Below, piece by piece: positions 42,641 through 49,327 of a stretch of 51,420 nt of DNA; within the stretch, counting starts at the first letter, position 1; the number at the start of each line of letters is the position of its first letter. The stretch is from Bacteroidota bacterium (GTDB taxonomy: Bacteria > Bacteroidota > Bacteroidia > Bacteroidales > Prolixibacteraceae): NCBI GenBank assembly GCA_030698405.1, contig JAUYMU010000066.1:1-51420 (forward strand). Reading direction: 5' to 3'. The notes beneath the pieces were generated by a model. That model worked only from the letters and a program-made list of their open reading frames with translations, had not been told where the DNA came from and made no database searches. Position numbers and translations under genes: made by a program.

Positions 42641-44242
42641 TTACAAATTGTTTTTACGGGCTAATATTCGCAGGATGGAGTGGATAAGAACCCCCAGAAT
42701 TGAAATGATAATGATAGCAAAGCCGGAATAATCGGCTGCTTTCGCGTAATCACGGCCTGGAAGATAAAATCCCGAAAGTTTGGCCAGTCTGCCTTCATCG
42801 CTGCGGGTGTGGCAATCAATGCATTTCAGTGTTTGTTCTTTAGGCGAAACCTGATGGTTTATTGGCCAGTACGCTTCGGTTTGAACGAAGTCAAACTTGC
42901 CGCTGTATTCACGTTCTGTATATTGCATGCCTAGATAAATAGCAGTATCCCAGCGTAAATCTTCCCAAAAAGCACCTTCGCCTTTCTTATTTGCGAATAC
43001 TTTTACATTCACCAATTGTTTTGAAATGGTATCGTAAGGCTGTTTTCCACGGTGAATCTTAATGGGCCATATTTTCGATTCCTTATCTTCATAACTACCC
43101 ATTAAGGTATTAATCTTAACTGGTATTGTTTTGATGGTGTCTTCATACAGGTAGTGATCGGCAGTTCCGTTAAACCATGCGTAGTCTGGTTTTACATTGT
43201 CGTTCCATACAAAATGTCCTTTTATTGAAATGTAGCTGTATTTGTGTTGGTTATCGTATTCTGTGATCGGATTACCGTTTGCATCACGTTTCCCGGCAAC
43301 GGACCAATCCCAATACATAACTGTTGGATTTACCTTAGCGTAAATTGGTATGTGACAGGTTTGACACGCAACTTTAATATTGTGCATATCAAGTACTTTG
43401 TCGTTATGTGGAGCACTTGTGTGACATTGCTCGCAGGTAGAACGGTTGGTGTTTTCGGAAGAAACGCTGTAAGCCCGTCCTTTAATGTTATGGTTTTCGG
43501 TAAGGTGACAATCGTTACAGGCCATATCTTTTCCGTCTTTGGCCATGTGAACATCAACAGAACGGGAGCAATTCAGCATGGCTTCTTCCAGATCGCCATG
43601 TTTAACATTGTTTCCACCCCCACCATGAAAGTGACATACGCCACAATTTTCTTTTTTAGGTTTTCCTACGTTTTGTGATACATAATTATAGTCGGGCACC
43701 GGGAATTCGGCAGAAGCATTTTCAGCAGTAGCTGGCATCCCGGCACTGTTTTTTCGTTTTTTATAGGTGTTGGTATTGTCGTGGCAAACTAAACAGTCGA
43801 TGTTATTCGGATCACTAAAATCAAAAGATTTATCCTGCCAGCCATATCCAATATGGCAACGCATACATGATCCATTATTGCCATCTGCAGCCATACAGAA
43901 ATTATTGAGCAGATTTTTTTTACCGATGTTAACTTTTCCACGGCCATTTGGTAGGTTGGTTTCTCTTTCCCATTTCCAATGAGCCGAAGCCATTAATTCA
44001 TCATCGCGCTTATTGTGGCATGAGAGGCAGGCTGCCGTTACATCTTGTGGTCGTTTAAATTCTTGTTTCAGGATTTCAAATTCAGAGTGGTCAACTTTTT
44101 TACCCATTTCGGCTCTTACCTGATATTCCATTTTAATTGGTGTTCCCTTTCTTAGCCCGAAATGTACGGTAAGGAAAATTACAAGGGCAGGAAGTACTAG
44201 TACTACCAGAAATGTAGTTAGTTTTTGAGCAGTTTTATTCAT
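42641..44242 (-). CDS. Membrane-anchored octahaem cytochrome c, tetrathionate-reductase-like (OTR)
   Basis: A 533-residue multihaem protein with eight CxxCH motifs: Cys72, 126, 150, 200, 242, 270, 293 and one near 473 (KCIDCH). It has an N-terminal membrane anchor (about 11-28) and a C-terminal one (about 508-528), facing the periplasm. Spacing and the long haem-free block between haems 7 and 8 match octahaem tetrathionate reductase-type cytochromes; known members act on tetrathionate, nitrite or hydroxylamine. The Shewanella enzyme is soluble, whereas this one is anchored and paired with a cytochrome b. The rhodaneses and porin behind it favour a sulfur oxyanion substrate; direction (reduction or oxidation) cannot be read from sequence. 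Confidence 0.85.
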   Translation of the reverse strand: MNKTAQKLTTFLVVLVLPALVIFLTVHFGLRKGTPIKMEYQVRAEMGKKVDHSEFEILKQEFKRPQDVTAACLSCHNKRDDELMASAHWKWERETNLPNGRGKVNIGKKNLLNNFCMAADGNNGSCMRCHIGYGWQDKSFDFSDPNNIDCLVCHDNTNTYKKRKNSAGMPATAENASAEFPVPDYNYVSQNVGKPKKENCGVCHFHGGGGNNVKHGDLEEAMLNCSRSVDVHMAKDGKDMACNDCHLTENHNIKGRAYSVSSENTNRSTCEQCHTSAPHNDKVLDMHNIKVACQTCHIPIYAKVNPTVMYWDWSVAGKRDANGNPITEYDNQHKYSYISIKGHFVWNDNVKPDYAWFNGTADHYLYEDTIKTIPVKINTLMGSYEDKESKIWPIKIHRGKQPYDTISKQLVNVKVFANKKGEGAFWEDLRWDTAIYLGMQYTEREYSGKFDFVQTEAYWPINHQVSPKEQTLKCIDCHTRSDEGRLAKLSGFYLPGRDYAKAADYSGFAIIIISILGVLIHSILRILARKNNL

Positions 44243-44350
44243 GTTTTAGTTAATTAATAACGTTGCTAAAATATGGCTATCTCTTCTTGCAATGCTATTT
44301 TGAATCAACAACTAAACGGTAGATTTTAGTTCTGTCCAACACAGAAATCC

Positions 44351-44364
44351 TTGACGTAAATCAA
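44351..44364. promoter_or_regulatory. FNR/CRP-type box TTGACgtaaATCAA
   Basis: One mismatch from the FNR consensus TTGAT-N4-ATCAA. It lies between the divergent octahaem-cytochrome operon and the Crp/Fnr gene, 58 bp before the latter's ATG. A separate inverted repeat AACTAAA-N8-TTTAGTT is at 44310-44331. The site probably binds the neighbouring Crp/Fnr protein. Confidence 0.65.
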
Positions 44365-44421
44365 AGTTTTATTTGTTTCTTTGTAAAAATGGGTATTCTA
44401 ACTAACTAATCAATTATACAA

Positions 44422-45126
44422 ATGACATCTGGAATGGAAGTGGTACAGCATAGTTGTGCAATTGGTAAAAAATCAGGTTCATGTATTGATCTTCTAACTA
44501 AACAAGAGCGGGATTTGGTTCATTCTAAAGCCGCAGAAGTAAATTACAGGAAAGGTGAGATTATTTGTAAGCAGGGAGGTCTGGCGAATCAAATCATGAT
44601 TGTTCGCGAAGGACTGGTTAAGATTTATATGGAAACCAATAGCGGACAAGATCTGGTCCTGCAAATTATGCCATCAATGAATATCATTGGCTTATCAGCT
44701 CTGTTTGGTGGAAATTCAGTTTATCAATTCTCTGCCCGAACTTACCTTGATACCAAAGTTCAGGTAATTGAAATCAGTGTAGTGAAACAACTAATCAGGT
44801 CGAATCCCGAATTTGCACTTCATATTGTTGGGATGTTGGCTGAATACAATACCATTATAAGTGGACGTTTTTTTTGTCTCACGCACAAGCAGACTTATGG
44901 CCGCTTTTCTGATGTTATACTTTGCCTTGCCAATCGGATTTATAAAGATAAAACATTTCCTCTTCAGCTATCGCGCAAAGAACTTGCTGAAATCGCAGGA
45001 ATGTCGATTGAAAGTGTTGCCCGGATACTTACCCGTTTTAAAGAGGAAAAACTCATTGAAATTGATAATAAGCAAATCCGCATTCTCGATTATGAAAGGA
45101 TGTGTGAGATAAGCTTTAAAGGTTGA
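44422..45126 (+). CDS. Crp/Fnr-family transcription regulator
   Basis: A 234-residue regulator with a cyclic-nucleotide-binding-like sensor domain (about 30-150; RKGEIICKQGG, IMIVREGLVKIY, NIIGLSALFGG) and a C-terminal HTH (about 165-225) with LSRKELAEIAGMSIESVARILTRFKEE, where E-x2-x-R of the recognition helix agrees with TTGAT-type sites. Cysteines occur at 12 and 21 near the N-terminus and at later positions, so an Fe-S cluster like Fnr's is possible, though spacing differs. It is divergent from the octahaem-cytochrome operon and probably controls it in response to oxygen, NO or redox state. Confidence 0.88.
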   Translation: MTSGMEVVQHSCAIGKKSGSCIDLLTKQERDLVHSKAAEVNYRKGEIICKQGGLANQIMIVREGLVKIYMETNSGQDLVLQIMPSMNIIGLSALFGGNSVYQFSARTYLDTKVQVIEISVVKQLIRSNPEFALHIVGMLAEYNTIISGRFFCLTHKQTYGRFSDVILCLANRIYKDKTFPLQLSRKELAEIAGMSIESVARILTRFKEEKLIEIDNKQIRILDYERMCEISFKG

Positions 45127-45222
45127 TCAATCAACAATTTCTTCGTACGGACTGCCTTCTGCCGGTTTTTCAGGATTCATAATGGTTTCGACCCAATAGT
45201 TTAAGCCATCCTGAAGTACGTA
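45127..45222 (-). pseudogene. Rhodanese, C-terminal remnant
   Basis: About 31 codons ending at TGA 45127-45129: YVLQDGLNYWVETIMNP followed by EKPAEGSP and EEIVD. This is the last helix and tail of a Bacteroidota rhodanese (GGLNxWxExIMNP). Nothing upstream in the frame continues the domain; it abuts the YeeE fragment at about 45222-45230. Only a relic. Confidence 0.65.
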
Positions 45223-45229
45223 ATTCAAT

Positions 45230-45387
45230 CAGCACGGTAGTGTCGTAACCGAAAACATTCCGGCAAGTCGCCGGCTGGATGAGAATCCGTTGATTTCGAG
45301 CACGAACCCAAATGCGATGCCAATAATGAAGGCAAAAAATAGATTTGTTTCGGGTAATATTATTTCGTTTACTGCAAAAGATCCCAT
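45230..45387 (-). pseudogene. YeeE/YedE-family transporter, N-terminal remnant
   Basis: From ATG 45387 about 52 codons match the start of a YeeE/YedE (TsuA-type, thiosulfate-uptake) protein: LPETNLFFAFIIGIAFGFVLE, given in two parts (LPETNLFFAF, IIGIAFGFVLE), then INGFSSSRRLAGMF. One base is missing after that Phe codon; restoring it gives FGYDTTVL. The gene then stops, joined to the rhodanese remnant. A short AGATTGAAAA-rich low-complexity tract lies at 45395-45436. Confidence 0.72.
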
Positions 45388-45448
45388 AGAGTGAAAAGAT
45401 TGAAAAAAGAGATTGAAAAGATTATAGAGATTGAATTAACTTGATCTA

Positions 45449-45642
45449 ATTTTCAAAGTTATGACCGCAGGAACCGTGGGTGAAAAGAGCCGTACATTCA
45501 GCCCATGTTCAGCTTTTATTTTCTGAAGTTTTTCAGCCACCACGTCCATCGCTTCGTCCCAGCTTGCTTTGCGGAAAGTTTGTTTTCCGTCGGCTCCTGT
45601 TACTCGAATCAGCGGAGTTTTTAAGCGGTCTTCATGTGTTGT
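45449..45642 (-). pseudogene. Molybdopterin oxidoreductase (PhsA/PsrA-like), internal remnant
   Basis: About 64 codons of a molybdoenzyme catalytic subunit: EDRLKTPLIRV, FRKASWDEAMDVVAEKL, QKIKAEHG, then after a one-base frameshift ALFTHGSCGHNFEN. This is the segment following the N-terminal Fe-S region in thiosulfate/polysulfide reductase-type enzymes. No start codon region, no cofactor-binding remainder. Same strand as the YeeE and rhodanese remnants. Confidence 0.72.
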
Positions 45643-45666
45643 AGAAGCGTGATTTGTAATTTATTG

Positions 45667-45702
45667 AATTAGAGCTTAGAACGCAAAATACGTTCTCTAA
45701 TT
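45667..45702 (-). terminator. Putative hairpin after the 218-residue membrane protein gene
   Basis: AATTAGAG...GAACG and CGTTC...TCTAATT pair with a small bulge, 34 bp past the stop of the leftward gene. It lacks a strong T run, so the terminator role is tentative. Confidence 0.4.
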
Positions 45703-45735
45703 TATATTGTTTATAAATTGGATGGGTTTCTAAAT

Positions 45736-46392
45736 CTATTTCGCCAATAAAAATCCTCCCACGAAACCGACTGGTAGAGTAATATACCATTTCTCCAGGA
45801 TTGATTTTTTACGGGTGACTGTGATGCTGGTTCCGGTAAGGATAGTGGCATTCGGATCGGCCAGTGAAAAGTTTACAATGGTTCCTTTTGGGCGCTGTTC
45901 GGTTACGATGTTGATCCCTGTTTTGTATTTGTAGTCAAAATCAAGATTCTTGTTTTCGATGGAACCTTTCAGGCTTAAAAAGTTATTTGACCAATCGAAT
46001 TTTGCGATTTTGATTGTATCGGTATTGGTAATTATCATTGTATCACGAATAATTGTTGATCCTTTTCCGAGTGATTCAATCTGAGCTTTTTGTGCACTGA
46101 TAATATTCCGGTATTTTATTCCCTGGTTTCTTAATTCTTTCGTTGTAAGTTCGAGTGTTTCGAGTGACTCTTTCAGGTTGCGTTTGTCAATTTCCACAGA
46201 AGCGATTTTAAAGGTTAATTGCCCCGATTTCGATTTATGCACCGAAACTGAATCGTTCAAGGTTGCCAGTTCAACATTGGCAAGTTGTACCTGATCTTTC
46301 AGTTTGCGTATTGAAAAGAATTGAACCAGGATTATCAGGATAATTATTGCTATGCCGATAATAATTGCGATTTTCTGAATGGTTGGTTTCAT
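45736..46392 (-). CDS. Membrane protein with coiled coil, unknown function
   Basis: A 218-residue protein I do not recognise. It has an N-terminal hydrophobic helix (about 7-27), a coiled coil (about 28-110, heptads such as LKDQVQLANVELATLNDSV), a beta-rich part (about 115-195) including STIIRDTMIITNTDTIKI, and a C-terminal hydrophobic stretch (WYITLPVGFVGGFLLAK). The layout recalls DUF6549-like proteins of Bacteroidota phages and mobile elements, which is a weak resemblance. No phage gene is adjacent. Confidence 0.6.
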   Translation of the reverse strand: MKPTIQKIAIIIGIAIIILIILVQFFSIRKLKDQVQLANVELATLNDSVSVHKSKSGQLTFKIASVEIDKRNLKESLETLELTTKELRNQGIKYRNIISAQKAQIESLGKGSTIIRDTMIITNTDTIKIAKFDWSNNFLSLKGSIENKNLDFDYKYKTGINIVTEQRPKGTIVNFSLADPNATILTGTSITVTRKKSILEKWYITLPVGFVGGFLLAK

Positions 46393-46795
46393 GTTGCTTA
46401 TTTTAGAAGGTTTGAAAATTTGAAGTCATCCTGTGTATTATTACATGCGCATACTAAGATAATTAATATGAGTGAAATAACCTTTCTTTTATTTGTAGTT
46501 TTTCGAACTGTTTTAATCACAAATAATTAAAATTGATATTCAAGGAAATTCGGGGTGAACTGACACTTGATTACATTGAATTGATATGTTCCGGATTTCT
46601 CCCTGTTTCAGGCATCTTTTTCGAATTTCTGTATTCTTTGTTAAAAAAATACCGAAAACGCTTGTGAATGATGGCAATTTGTTCAAAAAACAGATTTTTT
46701 TTATTTCGAATCTGTCGTTTAATAAGTATTTAATCTTTCCTATTTAAACCGAATAAGTTATTTTTACCGCCATTATTAATCAAGAATTATTATTT
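46393..46795. other. Divergent intergenic region without recognisable gene
   Basis: AT-rich. I see an inverted repeat ACAGATT/AATCTGT (46690-46696 and 46709-46715) and a near -7 match TATTTTTA at 46759-46766 that could serve the rightward 601-codon gene. No RNA gene or coding frame with family resemblance was found. Confidence 0.35.
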
Positions 46796-48601
46796 ATGAG
46801 TTTCAATAATAACCCGCACACTTTTCATATCCCTGTTATGGGCCTGGGATATTCCATTGATTCACCGATTAAAGTAGCTCATTATGGCATTTCCTCTGTG
46901 ATTTCGCTGGTCGATGACATTTCGATGGAAAAAATGAGGGAGTTTTACTGCAAAAAATTCAACTTGCCATTTCAATCAATCCCATCAAAAACAGAAGATC
47001 ACCGCGCCAAACGCATTACAGCTTATCTGAATACTGTTCAGGAAATTGTTGTAAAGAAGTTTGAAGATCTGAAAAACTCTGTTTCGCATACCGAGGAGGA
47101 ATTGGATAAATACATCAAAATGTTGCCCGATTTTTCTGATCTGAAACTGAAATTCAATCAGATGATCAATACTGGTCAGATGAAGCAAAAACTTTCGGAT
47201 TGGCTGAGTGAAAATTTGGTAGCAGGCGAGATAGATGTAAACATCATGTCGAAACTTGACCGCGATGCTTATGCCGGTGATGAGAAATTACCTTCAATTT
47301 TCAGTGATGCCCAATCGGCACTTCGTGGATTTGCATTGAGCGATTTAAGTTCGTCATTGGTGCTTTCTGCCGGAATGAACCCGCGTCTGTACAGTTATCT
47401 GGAAGAGTTCGAAGACTTTTATCCGAACGCTGCAATGGAACTGAAGAAAAAGGTAATTCTGAAAGTTAGCGATTATCGTTCAGCAATCATTCAGGGACGT
47501 TTTCTGGCAAAGAAAGGAATTTGGGTTTCAGAATACCGCGTAGAATCGGGACTTAACTGCGGTGGTCATGCTTTTGCAACCGACGGTTTTTTACTGGGGC
47601 CGGTTCTTGAAGAGTTCAGGAACAGCAAAGAACAATTAATTGAAGCTGTTCATGAAATTTATGTAAAGGCGCTTGCCGACAAGGGAAAACCTGTTCCGGA
47701 GAAACCTTTACTAGTGAAAATTACCGCTCAGGGTGGAGTTGGTTCAAATACCGAACATCAGTTTTTACTTGAATATTACAATTTGGATTCGATAGGGTGG
47801 GGAACCCCGTTTTTACTCGTGCCGGAAGCTACCACAGTTGATGAAGAAACATTGGAAGTGCTGTGCAAAGCTAAAGAGGAAGATCTCTACATGAGCGATG
47901 TCTCTCCGTTGGGCGTTATTTTTAACAATGTACGCGGTAATGGTATGGACCTGAAAAAGGAAGCGCAAAATAAAGCTGGCAAATATGGTTTCCCATGTAC
48001 GAAAAAATATCTGGCACTGAATCCTGTTCCTGAAAAACAAACTATTTGCACTGCGTCAAAAGAATATCAACGCGATAAAATTCAGGAGCTTAAAGAGCAG
48101 AACCTCAATGAAATGGAGTTCGAAAAGCAGCTCAGTAAAATAACAGATAAAGCTTGTTTATGTAACGGACTTACGGCTTCGACCCTGATGGCAAACGATT
48201 TGGATGTTAAAATGGAAGGCACTGCAGTTAGTATTTGTCCCGGACCAAACCTGGCCTATTTTTCGAGCCTATATTCGCTTAAAAGAATGGTTGATCATAT
48301 TTATGGACGTACCAATGTGATGGAACGTACCGACCGTCCTAATTTTTTCGTGAAAGAAATATATATGTACATCGAATATCTGGGCGGAAAGCTGGAGGAA
48401 ACTGTTAAACCGATTACTGACAAGCAAAAGAAATACTTTGTCACCTTTTACGACAATATGGAAAAAGGGGTTGAATACTATAAACAACTTTTCCTGAATT
48501 ATAAAACTCAGTTGGACGATTCGACTTCGAAGAATAATTTGATGCAGGATCTGGAAAATATGAAGATGGAACTTTTAAAGTTGAAAGCCAAAATAGTATA
48601 A
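46796..48601 (+). CDS. Conserved 601-residue protein of unknown function, possible FMN-type barrel
   Basis: I do not recognise a named family. The first about 120 residues look like a barrel start (IPVMGLGYSIDSPIKVAHYG, then ISSVISLVDD). A middle block has LNCGGHAFATDGFLLG, LLVKITAQGGVGSNTEHQFLL and GWGTPFLLVPEATTVD, reminiscent of FMN-binding TIM barrels (glutamate-synthase or nitronate-monooxygenase type: substrate strand, G-G-V-G loop). Near 430-450 cysteines cluster (QTICTAS; KACLCNGLT), perhaps a metal or Fe-S site. The end is a coiled coil (MKMELLKLKAKIV). It has no signal peptide. It is a single-gene unit with its own terminator. FMN binding is a guess. Confidence 0.7.
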   Translation: MSFNNNPHTFHIPVMGLGYSIDSPIKVAHYGISSVISLVDDISMEKMREFYCKKFNLPFQSIPSKTEDHRAKRITAYLNTVQEIVVKKFEDLKNSVSHTEEELDKYIKMLPDFSDLKLKFNQMINTGQMKQKLSDWLSENLVAGEIDVNIMSKLDRDAYAGDEKLPSIFSDAQSALRGFALSDLSSSLVLSAGMNPRLYSYLEEFEDFYPNAAMELKKKVILKVSDYRSAIIQGRFLAKKGIWVSEYRVESGLNCGGHAFATDGFLLGPVLEEFRNSKEQLIEAVHEIYVKALADKGKPVPEKPLLVKITAQGGVGSNTEHQFLLEYYNLDSIGWGTPFLLVPEATTVDEETLEVLCKAKEEDLYMSDVSPLGVIFNNVRGNGMDLKKEAQNKAGKYGFPCTKKYLALNPVPEKQTICTASKEYQRDKIQELKEQNLNEMEFEKQLSKITDKACLCNGLTASTLMANDLDVKMEGTAVSICPGPNLAYFSSLYSLKRMVDHIYGRTNVMERTDRPNFFVKEIYMYIEYLGGKLEETVKPITDKQKKYFVTFYDNMEKGVEYYKQLFLNYKTQLDDSTSKNNLMQDLENMKMELLKLKAKIV

Positions 48602-48658
48602 CCAGGGAAGTTTTATATCCAAAATTTGAATTTTGGGTACACTAAATTAATCATTGGA

Positions 48659-48698
48659 GCAGTCAATTCTTTACAAAAAGGAATTGACTGCTTTTTTT
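48659..48698 (+). terminator. Strong intrinsic terminator after the 601-residue protein gene
   Basis: GCAGTCAATTC (48659-48669) and GAATTGACTGC (48681-48691) form a perfect 11-bp stem followed by seven T. A smaller hairpin CCAAAATT/ATTTTGG precedes it at about 48619-48637. Confidence 0.9.
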
Positions 48699-48763
48699 AT
48701 AGTTGCTGATTCTGTTAGTCTTCAAGAGAAATTCATTTCAATTTATAAGTTCAAATATATAGT

Positions 48764-48781
48764 ATGTAATACATATTACAT
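48764..48781. promoter_or_regulatory. PadR-type operator ATGT-N10-ACAT
   Basis: An 18-bp palindrome, ATGTAATACATATTACAT, with 8-bp arms around a CA centre. It has the ATGT...ACAT ends typical for PadR-family operators and sits 61 bp before the micro-ORF and PadR-like gene. Confidence 0.6.
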
Positions 48782-48841
48782 TGCATTAGATGGTATGATA
48801 TTTAAGAATGTACTATATAGATTGTAACGAAAGCGAAAATC

Positions 48842-48934
48842 ATGCGTCATAGAATTAGAAAATCGTTCAGAAACAGAAAACATCGTAAAAAACAGAAACA
48901 AACAACCCAAATATTTAAGGAGGCAGCGTCATGA
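48842..48934 (+). CDS. Very basic 30-residue micro-ORF coupled to the PadR-like gene
   Basis: ATG 48842 opens a 30-codon frame (start MRHRIRKSFRNRKHRKKQKQ, then TTQIFKEAAS) ending at TGA 48932-48934, which overlaps the ATG of the next gene as ATGA. About half of the residues are Arg, Lys or His. Its last codons contain AAGGAGG, the ribosome-binding site of the following gene. The tight coupling and biased composition suggest a real peptide, perhaps RNA-binding or a translational coupler. It could also be an upstream control frame or chance. No homologue is known to me. Confidence 0.5.
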   Translation: MRHRIRKSFRNRKHRKKQKQTTQIFKEAAS

Positions 48935-49209
48935 AAACAGAAAATAAAAAAGTTCAGGTTAGGAAAAGGGCACTCGAATATTGTATCCTTGTACAACTCG
49001 ATAATAAACCTTTTCACGTTGGTGAGATTGTTAGGTTGGTGAAAGAATCAAAGGTGATAATAGAGGAAAAAATACTCAATCCTCATTTCCCGCGCTTAAA
49101 AAACGAAGATAAATTGTATCGCAGATTGGATGATTCCAATACTCAATCGGCTGACAGTAAAGTTCATTTGTTATGGTTGTGGACTGGCTTTTTAAATACC
49201 GATCATTAA
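48931..49209 (+). CDS. Divergent, short PadR-like regulator
   Basis: A 92-residue protein aligning with PadR regulators of Bacteroidota: VRKRALEYCILVQL (family: MRKGVLEYCIL), VGEIVRLVKESKVIIEEKIL (family: E-I-x-x-L-K-x-A-x-L-I-V-V-E-G-T-L) and FPRLKNEDKLYRRLDDSNTQ (family: LTRLKNxGLLxYRWEES). The wing is altered and the C-terminal dimerisation helix is replaced by KVHLLWLWTGFLNTDH, so it may be degenerate. It has a strong Shine-Dalgarno AAGGAGG 7 nt before ATG, unusual for the phylum, and lies behind a PadR-type operator. Confidence 0.65.
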   Translation: MKTENKKVQVRKRALEYCILVQLDNKPFHVGEIVRLVKESKVIIEEKILNPHFPRLKNEDKLYRRLDDSNTQSADSKVHLLWLWTGFLNTDH

Positions 49210-49261
49210 TAGTTATTGAGAATTTAGGGAATCCGGCGCGACATTGAGAAAAGATGGTTCT

Positions 49262-49291
49262 GAAATAGTTCGAAACCCTTACGATTGGTAA
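49262..49291 (-). repeat. Decayed terminal CRISPR repeat
   Basis: This 30-mer matches the array repeat at 16 of 30 positions, including nine in a row (CGATTGGTA, 49282-49290). It is followed by a 36-nt gap (49292-49327), the usual spacer length, before the first perfect repeat. It marks the trailer (oldest) end of the array. Confidence 0.65.
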
Positions 49292-49327
49292 CCCGGTGCT
49301 CTTCATCGAATGACATTCGGATTTACC

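Noticed and set aside
45120-45135. TTGATCAATCAA as a second FNR box
   Set aside because: The half sites are only 2 bp apart instead of 4, and the sequence covers the end of the Crp/Fnr gene.
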